From assembly GCF_039543825.1 (NCBI RefSeq), contig NZ_BAABKM010000002.1, positions 1,520,133-1,584,132 on the forward strand: a DNA stretch of 64,000 nucleotides, read 5' to 3'. Of this stretch, positions 8,427-16,403 are shown one piece after another. This DNA comes from Nocardioides conyzicola. GTDB taxonomy: Bacteria > Actinomycetota > Actinomycetes > Propionibacteriales > Nocardioidaceae. The notes under the pieces are model-generated. The model saw only the letters and a program-made list of their open reading frames with translations, made no database searches and was not told the DNA's origin. The translations under genes and the position numbers were made by a program. Position 1 is the stretch's first letter. Each line of letters starts with the position of its first letter.

Positions 8427-10352
8427 ATGTCGTTGCTGCGCACTGTCCGCCGGAGTCCGCGGGTGCTCGTCGCCGCGTTGGTCGGGACGGCGGCCGTGCT
8501 GCTGCCCCTCGGCGCGGGCCACGCCGCCCCGAGCTCCGCGGCCGACCCGGGTGACCCCGGCCGGTTGATGCTGGTGCTGGACTCCTCCGGATCGATGGCC
8601 GAGCCCGCCGCCGGCGGCGGCACCAAGATCCAGGCCGCCAAGACCGCCCTGCACCACGTCGTCGACGGCCTGCCCGCCGACGCCGAGGTCGGGATGCGGG
8701 TCTACGGCGCCAAGGTGTTCTCGCGGTCCGACACCGGAGCGTGCACCGACTCCCAGCGGGTGGTCGACATCGGCAGCGACAACCGGGCGGATCTCCAGAG
8801 CGCGATCGACGCCTACAAGCCGTACGGCGAGACGCCGATCGGGTACGCCCTCCAGCAGGCCGACGCGGACCTCGGCGGCACGGGTCCCCGCTCGATCGTG
8901 CTGGTGTCCGACGGCGTGCCGACCTGCCCGCCGGACCCCTGCAAGGTGGCTCGCGAGATCAGCCGGGGCGGGGTCGACGTACGGATCGACGTCGTCGGCC
9001 TCGACGTCAACAGCCGGGCCGCCTCGGCGCTGCGCTGCATCGCCGACAAGGGCCACGGCACCTACTACGACGTCGACGACTCCAAGGAGCTCAGCGACGC
9101 GCTCGAGACGCTGGCCACGCGCGCGGTTCGTCCGTACGAGCCGACCGGCGCGCCGGTCACCGGCACCGCCGACCCCACCACCGCGCCCACCCTGGCACCC
9201 GGGTCGTACGTCGACGAGATCGGTGGCATCGAGACCACCACCGGCACCTTGCACTACGCGGTCGAGCGCAGTGTCCCGGGATCCTCGATCACGGTCGCCG
9301 CCACGATCCTGACCCCCTACTACGTCGACCGCAGCCAGCCTGCTGACAAGTGGGACCGGATCGACCTGCAGCTCAGCACCGCCGACGGGCAGTCCTGCGG
9401 CACCGACGCCCCGGCCAGCGTGCGCAGCATGGATGCCACGGTGCTGACCGCGACCGTCGACGCCGACGACTGCCCCGACGCCGACCAGCTGATCGCCCGC
9501 GTGACCCGCACCGACGGCGCCGACTTCCCGACACCGCTCGAGCTCGTCGTCGCCGAGGAGCCGCCCGTGCTCGACGCGGCCACACTGCCCGAGGGCGTCT
9601 CGGGTTCGATCGCCTGGCAGGCTCCCCCGAAGGGACCGTCCGCCGGGACCGTCACCGGCGGCCGCTCGTTCGCCGAGGCGACGCCGATCTCCCCCGGTGC
9701 CTATCGCGGCACCATCGTGCCCGGGGAGGTGCAGTCCTTCGACGTGCAGGTCGGGTGGGGCCAGCAGCTGGCCGCGACGATGACCATCCCCGACCCCAGC
9801 GGCCGTCTCGCCGGGGAGCTGTCCCAGCACGGATCGCCGTTCGGAATGGGCATCTACAACCCCGCCCGCGCCGACGCCGTCGCGGTGGCAGACGGTTCGC
9901 CCCCGCACTCGTCCACGATCTACCCGACCGACGGCGGGCAGGTCGGCGCGGCCACCGCTCCCGTCACCTACCGCAACCGTGAGCTCGTCGGCGACCCGCT
10001 GCGGGCTGCGGCGACGGCCGGCGAGTACACCATCGTCGTGTCCCTGGCCGACAGCCGCGCGCGGACGTCGTACGAAGTGCCGTTCGTGCTCCGCGTCGGC
10101 GTCACCGGCAGCGTCGTGCCCGCGCCGCAGTACGACCTCGCCACCGAGGAGCCGACCGAGACCCCGTCCACGGCCTCCGCGTCACCGACCGACGAGTCGC
10201 CGGCGGCAGCAGAGGACGAGCCGACCGCTGCGGCGAAGAAGGACGACGGGAACGGCCCGGTGGTCCTGCTGGCCGGCGGCGGCGCGCTGCTGCTGGTCGT
10301 GCTGGCGGTGGGGGCGTTGCTGATCAGCCGCCGGAGCCGCCGAGGCGCCTGA
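8427..10352 (+). CDS. Secreted, membrane-anchored von Willebrand factor A domain protein
   Basis: Protein of 641 residues with a signal peptide (RRSPRVLVAALVGTAAVLLPLGAGHA). A VWA domain follows from about 45, with the metal-ion-adhesion motif DSSGSM at 52-57, the conserved GETPIGYALQ threonine and the IVLVSDG strand. A long beta-rich extracellular part comes next, then a Ser/Thr/Pro/Glu-rich stalk. One C-terminal transmembrane helix (GPVVLLAGGGALLLVVLAVGALLI) ends in RRSRRGA, so the domain faces outside. It is a paralogue of the VWA protein at 10356-11813, which converges on it. A cell-surface adhesion role is plausible but unproven. Confidence 0.8.
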   Translation: MSLLRTVRRSPRVLVAALVGTAAVLLPLGAGHAAPSSAADPGDPGRLMLVLDSSGSMAEPAAGGGTKIQAAKTALHHVVDGLPADAEVGMRVYGAKVFSRSDTGACTDSQRVVDIGSDNRADLQSAIDAYKPYGETPIGYALQQADADLGGTGPRSIVLVSDGVPTCPPDPCKVAREISRGGVDVRIDVVGLDVNSRAASALRCIADKGHGTYYDVDDSKELSDALETLATRAVRPYEPTGAPVTGTADPTTAPTLAPGSYVDEIGGIETTTGTLHYAVERSVPGSSITVAATILTPYYVDRSQPADKWDRIDLQLSTADGQSCGTDAPASVRSMDATVLTATVDADDCPDADQLIARVTRTDGADFPTPLELVVAEEPPVLDAATLPEGVSGSIAWQAPPKGPSAGTVTGGRSFAEATPISPGAYRGTIVPGEVQSFDVQVGWGQQLAATMTIPDPSGRLAGELSQHGSPFGMGIYNPARADAVAVADGSPPHSSTIYPTDGGQVGAATAPVTYRNRELVGDPLRAAATAGEYTIVVSLADSRARTSYEVPFVLRVGVTGSVVPAPQYDLATEEPTETPSTASASPTDESPAAAEDEPTAAAKKDDGNGPVVLLAGGGALLLVVLAVGALLISRRSRRGA

Positions 10353-10355
10353 CCC

Positions 10356-11813
10356 TCACATCCCGGTACGCCGCTTGCGGATGAGCCGGGCCGCGAGCAC
10401 CCCCAGCGCCCCGAGCAGCACCACCAGCGCCGGGATCGTCCAGTCGATGCTGCCGCCTTCGCTGTCCTTCCCGGCATCGACGTCCGTCGGGGGGAGCGCC
10501 GGCGTGACGAACTCGTCGCCACTGCCGGACGGGGACGGCGAGGCCGTGTCACTCGGGTCGATGGTCGGGCTCTCGGTCGCCTGGTCGCCCCCCTGCTCGT
10601 CGGAGGGCTCGGACCGCGCGTCCGGGTCCAGGGTGACGCTGATCCGGATCGGGAAGTCCGTGTGCGGGAAGTAGTCCGCGCAGTCCTCGATCGCGGTCCG
10701 CGCGAGCGACACCGAGAAGCTCCACATCCCGGGGTAGTCGATCCCGACGCCGGTGTCGGCGAGCACGTCAGTCGTCTCCGCTCCGATCGCGGCGATCCCG
10801 GACCCGTCGAAGATCCCGATCCCGCCGTAGGGCTGGTAGCTGCCGCCCTCGCCGTACGGGTTGTAGAGGCGCAGCTCCCAGGTCGCGCAGTCGCGACCGT
10901 AGTAGCGGACACGGAGGTTCTCAGGCCCCTTCACCGAGGCAAGGACCTGGGGCAGGTCGCCCGGCTGCGCCCGGAAGCGGTACCACTTGGTGGCGCCGGG
11001 ACGGAGGGTGTCGCGGTAGGCGCCGACCCCGACCCTGCGGGCGGCGTCCGCGCGAGGACCGCCGGTGATCGGCTTCCCGCCACCCAGTCGCGCGATGGTG
11101 TCGTCCGCGATCCGACGCAGCGCCGCGGCCAGGGCCTGGGTGTTGTCGGCGGAGTAGTAGGTGCCGTGGGTCGCCCGGGCGATGCACCGCAGCGCGTTGA
11201 CGGCCGCCGGCTGTCCGCCCAGCGCGAGACCGACGGTCTCCACCTGGATCGCGGCGTCCTGGCGCTCGATCTGCTCCGCGGCCTTGCACGGGGCCGGGCC
11301 GGGCGGGGCGCAGGTGTCCTCACCGTCGCTGATCAGCACCACCACGCGTCGCCCGTCCCCGGCAGCGAAGTCGTCCACGCTCTCCAGGAGGGACCGGCCG
11401 ATCGGGGTGTCGCCCCGAGGGGTCAGGCCCGAGAGCGCCTCCACCACCTGGTCGGCGGACCCCGGGCGAGGCGGCACGGCCAGCTGGGTGTCGGCGCACG
11501 CGGTCGCGGTGTCGGTGCCGCCGTACTCGGCGCCGTACAGCCGCAGCCCGAGCGCGACCTCGGCCGGCAGCGACCTGCTGACCTGGGTGATCGCCGACTT
11601 GGCGCCCTGCAGCAGGGTGCTGGCGCCACCGGGGGCTACCCGGCCCATCGACCCGGACACGTCGAGCACGAAGAGCACCTGCAGGTCGTCCTCCTGACCG
11701 GCCGCACCCGCGGCGGGCGCGGGCACCGGTCCTGGAACGACGGCTGCGGCTGCGGCCACGGCGACGGCGAGACCCGCGACGGCGCGCCGCAAGCGGAGCC
11801 GGACGGAGGACAT
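10356..11813 (-). CDS. Secreted, membrane-anchored von Willebrand factor A domain protein (paralogue, end of the tad cluster)
   Basis: Protein of 485 residues. It has a signal peptide rich in Ala/Val ending PAPAAGAAG, a VWA domain with DVSGSM, RLYGAEYGG, GDTPIGRSLL and VVVLISDGEDTC, a beta-rich part, a Ser/Thr/Pro stalk and a C-terminal helix (TIPALVVLLGALGVLAARLI) ending RKRRTGM. The ATG at 11813 gives a proper signal peptide; the longer frame runs through the upstream gene. Domain order matches the protein at 8427, and both share the YGA...C-D-Q layout after the MIDAS motif. It starts 5 bases after the upstream membrane-protein gene, at the distal end of the pilus locus. Confidence 0.8.
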   Translation of the reverse strand: MSSVRLRLRRAVAGLAVAVAAAAAVVPGPVPAPAAGAAGQEDDLQVLFVLDVSGSMGRVAPGGASTLLQGAKSAITQVSRSLPAEVALGLRLYGAEYGGTDTATACADTQLAVPPRPGSADQVVEALSGLTPRGDTPIGRSLLESVDDFAAGDGRRVVVLISDGEDTCAPPGPAPCKAAEQIERQDAAIQVETVGLALGGQPAAVNALRCIARATHGTYYSADNTQALAAALRRIADDTIARLGGGKPITGGPRADAARRVGVGAYRDTLRPGATKWYRFRAQPGDLPQVLASVKGPENLRVRYYGRDCATWELRLYNPYGEGGSYQPYGGIGIFDGSGIAAIGAETTDVLADTGVGIDYPGMWSFSVSLARTAIEDCADYFPHTDFPIRISVTLDPDARSEPSDEQGGDQATESPTIDPSDTASPSPSGSGDEFVTPALPPTDVDAGKDSEGGSIDWTIPALVVLLGALGVLAARLIRKRRTGM

Positions 11814-11818
11814 GCCCC

Positions 11819-12343
11819 TCACCGCCCGCGGCTGCCCCAGGCCCGTTGCGCCGTCGGAGGTGGGACCGCGGTCGGCCGCTCCCACAGCCGGTCCGGGTCG
11901 GCCCGCCACCACATGGTGCCGAGACCGGCGGCGGTACCGATGACGAGGGCGCCCTCGAGGCTGAAGGTCAGCACGCGATCGACCATACCGACGAGATGGA
12001 CTCCCCAAACCAGCCCGGCGGCGATCACCACCAGACCGAGCGCGGCTAGTCCGGTCCGGCGCCGCGCCGCCTGAGGGTCGGTGAAGCCCGAGGTGGACAG
12101 CGTCGTGAGGACCGACGCCGCGAACGCCCCTGCGGCGACCAGGCACTGGGCGCCGATCCACACCGCCTGACCGCGGTGGTCGCCGTTGCTCAGCTCGATC
12201 CGAGCCGGGATGCCGAACGCGACGAACATCAGGTGGGTCAGCGCGGCACCGACTGCCCACAGCACCAGCGCCACCGCCACCAGCCTGGCCAGCAGGACCG
12301 GCACCGAGTCCGACCTGCGCGATCGGTTGCGTGGGCCTGGCAC
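11819..12343 (-). CDS. Small integral membrane protein, four predicted helices
   Basis: Protein of 174 residues with hydrophobic segments near 15-45 (LLARLVAVALVLWAVGAALTHLMF), 63-84, 97-118 and 126-146. The N-terminus is basic (RNRSRRSD) and the C-terminus Pro/Arg-rich. No family recognised. It starts one base after the lipoprotein stop at 12345 and ends 5 bases before the VWA gene, so all three are probably cotranscribed. Confidence 0.65.
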   Translation of the reverse strand: MPGPRNRSRRSDSVPVLLARLVAVALVLWAVGAALTHLMFVAFGIPARIELSNGDHRGQAVWIGAQCLVAAGAFAASVLTTLSTSGFTDPQAARRRTGLAALGLVVIAAGLVWGVHLVGMVDRVLTFSLEGALVIGTAAGLGTMWWRADPDRLWERPTAVPPPTAQRAWGSRGR

Positions 12344-12344
12344 G

Positions 12345-12968
12345 TCAGTCCTCGACGTTCACGGTCAGGCTGTCGAGGATCTTGTCCACGCCGGACTCGT
12401 CGAAGTCGTCGGCGGGCGCCTCGAACCGGACGGCGGACAGCACGTCGCCGGGCATGTCGAGGAAGACCTGCACGGACTGCACCTGCACCGGCTCGCCCTG
12501 GTAGCTCCCGGAGTGCAGGTAGCGGACCTGGTAGGCGTTGTCGACGCCCTCGACGTCGATGTCGCCCTCGTCCAGGACCTCGAACCCGGGATGGACGCCC
12601 TCCACCGTCTTCAGCGCGCTCGGGGCCGCGTCGTAGCCGGTGCTGGTCTCCCCGGGGACGCCCATGCTCATGCTGACGAACGCGGGGAACGCGGTGGCGC
12701 CGTCGGCCGGCGCCTGCACCGCCCACTCGTAGGTGCGGCCCTGCGGGTCCAGCTGCTCGTCCGCGGACGGCGTCCAGTCGCTCGGGACCCGCACCGACAC
12801 GCCGTGGCCGACGGCGACCTGGCGATCCGTCCCGTCGACTCCGATGCTGAACGGGGTCGACAGCCCGCTGGCCTTGCCGGTGGACTCGTCACCGTCACCG
12901 CAGCCGGCGAGACCCATGACCACCACCGTCGTCGCCGCGAGCGCGATCAGCCGCCTCATCGGTCGCAT
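12345..12968 (-). CDS. Putative lipoprotein in the pilus locus
   Basis: Protein of 207 residues with a lipoprotein signal ending in the lipobox L-A-G-C (cleavage before about Cys23), followed by acidic GDGDEST. The mature part has GVSVRVPSDWTPS, as in LpqN/DUF1795-like lipoproteins that carry a single mixed alpha/beta domain, and ends DESGVDKILDSLTVNVED. The start at 12968 is supported by AGGAG 8 bases upstream and overlaps the end of the large prepilin-like gene by 13 bases. Family placement is tentative. Confidence 0.7.
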   Translation of the reverse strand: MRPMRRLIALAATTVVVMGLAGCGDGDESTGKASGLSTPFSIGVDGTDRQVAVGHGVSVRVPSDWTPSADEQLDPQGRTYEWAVQAPADGATAFPAFVSMSMGVPGETSTGYDAAPSALKTVEGVHPGFEVLDEGDIDVEGVDNAYQVRYLHSGSYQGEPVQVQSVQVFLDMPGDVLSAVRFEAPADDFDESGVDKILDSLTVNVED

Positions 12969-14338
12969 ACCGTGTTCTCCTGCCAGGTGCCCTTGTCCGG
13001 GTCGTAGTAGTAGGACCCGAGCAGGTTGCTGTTGACCGCCACATGGTGGACCTCGCCTCCGATGTTGATCGCGAGGAAGGAGATCTTGCCACCGTACTTG
13101 TCCTCTTCCTTGGCCACGTTGTAGTGGTCGAGCGTGATCTGGGAGTGGTTGTCCAGCTGGTCCTCCAGCACCGCCACCTGGTCCGGGGACAGGCCCTGGC
13201 CGTTGGTGACGAAGTTCTGGAGACCCTCGCTGAGGGCCCGGAGCGCCGAGGTGTCGACGCTGCCGTCGTCGCGGCGGAAGTCGGTGGAGAAGTTCACCTG
13301 GAACTGCGTCCCTCCCTTGGCGCCGTCGATGAAGGCCGGCAGGTCCAGGGACTTGACCGTGGTCTTGCCGTTGATCGGCAGGTCCTTGACCAGGTCGGTG
13401 TTGGCACCGATGTCGACGTCGCCGGTGACCGTCCCGACCACGCTGCCGGCGACCTTGACCAGCTGACCGGTGGAGTCGAAGGTGAGGTCGGCGGTGGTCA
13501 CCAGTGAGGCGTCGCCCGCGGCCTGCAGCGCCAGCACCTGCTCGGGCAACGGGATCCCCAGGTCGCCCGCGGCCTTGGCGGTGAGGGCGACCTTGACCTT
13601 GGTGTCACCGTTCTTGAACTGCTCCGCGCCCAGCGTGACGGCACCGGACCCGTTGGCGTCCAGCGGCCCGAGCTCGCCGGAGGCCTTCACCTGGCCGCTG
13701 AGGTCGAAGTACGTCGACTCGGGCGTGGGCGCACCTTCGGGCAGGCCGCCGAACTCGCCGAGGTTGTCGCCGTACTTGTCGATGAAGGCCTGGGCCTGTT
13801 CGAGCGTGTCGAACTTCAGCGAGTGGCCCCACGCCGCGTCGCCGCCGACGTTGATCTTGACGCCCGCACCGGCGCCCTTGGTGGTGGCGCCGGTGTTGAC
13901 CTCGGCGCTGCCGCCGCCCTTGAGCGTGTAGTTGGCGCCGAGCTTGCCCTTGGTGCGGACCTCGTAGCCCTCGGTGATCGTGCCGTCCGGGTTGCGGGTG
14001 AGGACCCGGCGCAGCTCGTACCCGCCGTCGGCCTGGACGGTCGCGAGCACGGTGACGCTGCCGCCGTAGGTGTGGTCGTCGCGGCTGGTGACGCACTTGG
14101 TCGGGATGTACTTCGGCTGCGCAGCGGGGGACCCGCAGCCGCCACCACCGCCGACCAGCGACGCCAGCTGGCAGAAGGCACGGTCGACGACGCCTCCCGA
14201 CCCAGCCAGCACCGGGGCGGCGAGCCCGAGCAGCACCCCGATGATCGCCACGACCACGACCGAGATGCCGATGTACTCGGCGGAGGTCGCGCCGGCCTGG
14301 TCGCGGCGGCGCGACGGCGGTGGCGGCAGGAGCTTCAT
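12956..14338 (-). CDS. Prepilin-like protein with a ~400-residue extracellular domain
   Basis: Protein of 460 residues. The N-terminus RRRDQAG/ATSAEYIG (cleavage after Gly16, Glu at +5) plus a hydrophobic helix (about 23-45) is a class III (Flp/Tad) prepilin signal. Instead of ending after ~30 more residues, it continues into a large Gly/Thr-rich beta domain with runs such as GGSAEVNTGATTKGAGAG, EQAQAFIDKYGDNLG and a C-terminal GSYYYDPDKGTWQ. Cys residues after the helix could form disulfides. No known family recognised for the ectodomain. Position in the Flp/TadG gene run suggests a minor pilin or tip adhesin. Confidence 0.75.
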   Translation of the reverse strand: MKLLPPPPSRRRDQAGATSAEYIGISVVVVAIIGVLLGLAAPVLAGSGGVVDRAFCQLASLVGGGGGCGSPAAQPKYIPTKCVTSRDDHTYGGSVTVLATVQADGGYELRRVLTRNPDGTITEGYEVRTKGKLGANYTLKGGGSAEVNTGATTKGAGAGVKINVGGDAAWGHSLKFDTLEQAQAFIDKYGDNLGEFGGLPEGAPTPESTYFDLSGQVKASGELGPLDANGSGAVTLGAEQFKNGDTKVKVALTAKAAGDLGIPLPEQVLALQAAGDASLVTTADLTFDSTGQLVKVAGSVVGTVTGDVDIGANTDLVKDLPINGKTTVKSLDLPAFIDGAKGGTQFQVNFSTDFRRDDGSVDTSALRALSEGLQNFVTNGQGLSPDQVAVLEDQLDNHSQITLDHYNVAKEEDKYGGKISFLAINIGGEVHHVAVNSNLLGSYYYDPDKGTWQENTVCDR

Positions 14339-14344
14339 GGGTGG

Positions 14345-14545
14345 TCAGCCCGGTCCGTCGCGCATAGCGGCGAGAGCGACCCGGCAGAGCTCGCGGACCT
14401 CGTCACGGACGGGATCGACCAGGGTCAGCAGGGCGAGGATGATCGCGCAGAGCACCACGAAGCCACCGATGAACTCCACGGTGCCCTGACCGGACTCGCT
14501 CCGGTCGTCGGCCCGCGGTGTCGGTACGGCGTTGTCGTCGGTCAT
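14345..14545 (-). CDS. Small Flp/TadE-type prepilin-like protein
   Basis: Protein of 66 residues with a hydrophilic leader followed by G/QGTVEFIGG (cleavage after Gly19, Glu at +5) and a single helix FVVLCAIILALLTLV. The tail VRDEVRELCRVALAAMRDGPG is amphipathic. The ATG at 14545 is preceded by GGAGG; a longer frame overlaps the upstream gene and is rejected. It probably contributes to the pilus as a minor pilin. Confidence 0.75.
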   Translation of the reverse strand: MTDDNAVPTPRADDRSESGQGTVEFIGGFVVLCAIILALLTLVDPVRDEVRELCRVALAAMRDGPG

Positions 14546-14565
14546 CGGGACCTCCTGGTGACGGT

Positions 14566-15204
14566 TCAGTCGACGAAGGTGCGTTCGGTCTTGTAGCCGG
14601 CCGCGATCTCCGCTGCGCTGGGGCATTCCTCGTAGAGCGGGTTCGGGGTGGCCGGCGTCGGCGGCGTGCAGACGACGGCGGCCCGCACCGGGCCGGCGCA
14701 GCTGCCGTCGCGCAGCACGAGTCCGACGCTGGCGCCGGCGTTGCACAGGCCGCCGGTCGCCTTCAGCCGCGCTCGCGACGTGGAGCGCGCCTCGTCGGAA
14801 TCGTTGGGCAGGTCGTCACGCTGCTCGACCGTCACCTCGACGGTCCAGGTGACCGGTGACAGGTCGGGGATCCAGCGGTAGCCGCCCGGCAGCACCCGGG
14901 CGCCGTTCGCTCGCGCGAACTCCTCGGCGAGCGGGTACCCCGACGCCGGCTGGTAGACGTTGAGCGCGGTCAGCGTGCCTCCGATGGCCGGGGTCATCGC
15001 CGTCGACTCGAGGGCACGGAGTGCCTCGATGTGCCACTGCTTGGCCGCGGCCAGGGCCGCTGCGTCCGCAGCGGTGTCGGACCGGGCCGACTGCTCCTCA
15101 CCACGGGCGAGCGAGAAGAGGCCGAGGGCGATCGCGAACCCAGCGAGCGTCACGGTCAGGAGGCCGGGTAGGGCCTGCCCGTCCTCGTCACGCTCCCTGC
15201 GCAT
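14566..15204 (-). CDS. TadG/TadE-like pseudopilin
   Basis: Protein of 212 residues. A short leader MRRERDEDG precedes QALPGLLTVTLAGFAIALGLF, a hydrophobic segment followed by the typical TadE/TadG sequence SARSDTAADAAALAAAKQW. The rest is a periplasm/exterior-facing domain with four Cys (LCNAGA, SCAG, VVCTPP, YEECPS). The canonical Glu5 of prepilins is absent, as in other TadG-type proteins. Start at 15204 follows the Flp gene after 31 bases. Confidence 0.75.
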   Translation of the reverse strand: MRRERDEDGQALPGLLTVTLAGFAIALGLFSLARGEEQSARSDTAADAAALAAAKQWHIEALRALESTAMTPAIGGTLTALNVYQPASGYPLAEEFARANGARVLPGGYRWIPDLSPVTWTVEVTVEQRDDLPNDSDEARSTSRARLKATGGLCNAGASVGLVLRDGSCAGPVRAAVVCTPPTPATPNPLYEECPSAAEIAAGYKTERTFVD

Positions 15205-15235
15205 CGCTTCGTCCTCGACCAGATCCCGCGGATCG

Positions 15236-15451
15236 TCACTCGATCTTTCCCTGGAGGGACTTGAACACCTGGTCGATGGTGGTCTTGGCACCGTCGGCGA
15301 CGTTGGTCTTGATGGCGAGGATGGTGCCGATGATCGCGACGATCACGACCATGATGCCGATGTACTCGGCGGTGGTCTGGCCGCGCTCGTCGCGACGGGC
15401 GGCTGCGGCCGTGAGGAAGGCGGTGATCTGAGCGGCGAGGTACTGGGACAT
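15236..15451 (-). CDS. flp: Flp family major pilin
   Basis: Protein of 71 residues. Leader ending RRDERG, then QTTAEYIGIMVVIVAIIGTILA: prepilin peptidase cleavage is expected after Gly24, leaving Gln1, Glu5 and Tyr6 as in Flp pilins. The mature pilin is about 47 residues, the usual size. AAAGGA precedes the ATG. It is the first gene after a 214-base spacer, so it probably has its own promoter, as expected for a highly expressed major subunit. Confidence 0.9.
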   Translation of the reverse strand: MSQYLAAQITAFLTAAAARRDERGQTTAEYIGIMVVIVAIIGTILAIKTNVADGAKTTIDQVFKSLQGKIE

Positions 15452-15665
15452 GAGCCTGGGTCCTTTGCTGGTCGGTCGGCGCCCGAGACGCGCGCCGTGT
15501 TGTCGTGACCGACGCTAGGAGCCGGCGCGGGCCCGGTGACAGGGCCCCAGGACCCGACCCGGCCCGATCCCGAGGTGGGCGATTGGGCCTCGTTCTGGGC
15601 CCGAGGGCCTATAGCCCGTTCGGGCTATCGTCTGGTAGCCCGCCTGATCCAGGGGGTGAGGGCGA
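15452..15665 (-). promoter_or_regulatory. Spacer holding the presumed flp promoter
   Basis: 214 bases without a gene between the response-regulator stop and flp. It holds the 18-base palindrome at 15611-15628 and several GGGCCC-like runs nearer flp. No clear -35/-10 pair is visible. The length and position favour a regulated promoter for flp on the minus strand. Confidence 0.45.
15611..15628. repeat. Perfect palindrome, candidate operator or terminator
   Basis: ATAGCCCG-TT-CGGGCTAT, arms of 8 bases. A further GGTAGCCCG lies at 15634-15642. On the minus strand it lies about 38 bases past the response-regulator stop and about 160 bases before flp. There is no T-run after it, so an operator, possibly for the adjacent LuxR-type regulator, is as likely as a terminator. 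Confidence 0.5.
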
Positions 15666-16403
15666 TCAGGTGGCGAGGCGGCTGGGCGTGCGAGCGGGCG
15701 TGTGCTCGGACGCCTCCTCGGCCGTCCCGAGGAGGACGGCCAGCGCCTCGGCGCGGCTGGTCACGCCGAGCTTCGCGAAGACGCTGTTGATGTGGTTCTT
15801 GACCGTCTTCGGCTCGATGAACAGGTTGCGGGCGATGTCGCGGTTGGAGAGTCCGGTCACGAGCTCCCGACAGACCTCGAGCTCGCGGCGGCTGAGCCGG
15901 TGCTCCCGACTGAGCTCGCTCCACCGTTGCTCGGGATCTGCGGACCCCAGGTCCTTCGGCGTCGCCGACAACGGCACGGGTTCCTCGCCACGCAGACCAC
16001 CGGCCAGGACGGCGGCGGCGGCGGGGCTGAGCCGCATCCGTCCCTCGGCCGCATCGGTCACCGCGCGCACCAGCTCGTCCGCGTCGAACGACCCGTGGAG
16101 CAGGTAGCTGGTCGCCCCGGCAGCCAGCGCTCGGGAGATGACGTCGGGTTCGTCGGAGTGGGTCAGCATCACGATCCGGGTGAGCGGCTCCAGGTCGCCG
16201 ATCACGCTCAGCCCGTCCGTGCCGGGCATCCGGACGTCGAGCAACGTGACGTCCGGCCGCTTCTCGACGGCGAGCGCGAGGGCCTCCCGCCCGTCGGCGG
16301 CCTCGCCGCACAGCTCCACCCCGGGCGCGTTGTCGAGGAGCGCGACCAGACCCATCCGCACGATCGGGTTGTCGTCGGCGATGAGGACCCGCACCGGCGT
16401 CAT
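15666..16403 (-). CDS. NarL/LuxR-family response regulator
   Basis: Protein of 245 residues. Receiver domain: acidic pocket IADDNP (Asp10/11), phosphorylation site Asp56 in TLLDVRMPGTDG, conserved Thr in MLTHSD. The C-terminal helix-turn-helix has LSRRELEVCRELVTGLSNRDIARNLFIEPKTVKNHINSVFAKLGV, the LuxR signature (about 175-225). The ATG at 16403 overlaps the kinase stop in TGATG; a GTG one codon earlier is also possible. Coupled to the kinase and placed inside the pilus locus, it most likely controls pilus gene expression. Confidence 0.88.
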   Translation of the reverse strand: MTPVRVLIADDNPIVRMGLVALLDNAPGVELCGEAADGREALALAVEKRPDVTLLDVRMPGTDGLSVIGDLEPLTRIVMLTHSDEPDVISRALAAGATSYLLHGSFDADELVRAVTDAAEGRMRLSPAAAAVLAGGLRGEEPVPLSATPKDLGSADPEQRWSELSREHRLSRRELEVCRELVTGLSNRDIARNLFIEPKTVKNHINSVFAKLGVTSRAEALAVLLGTAEEASEHTPARTPSRLAT

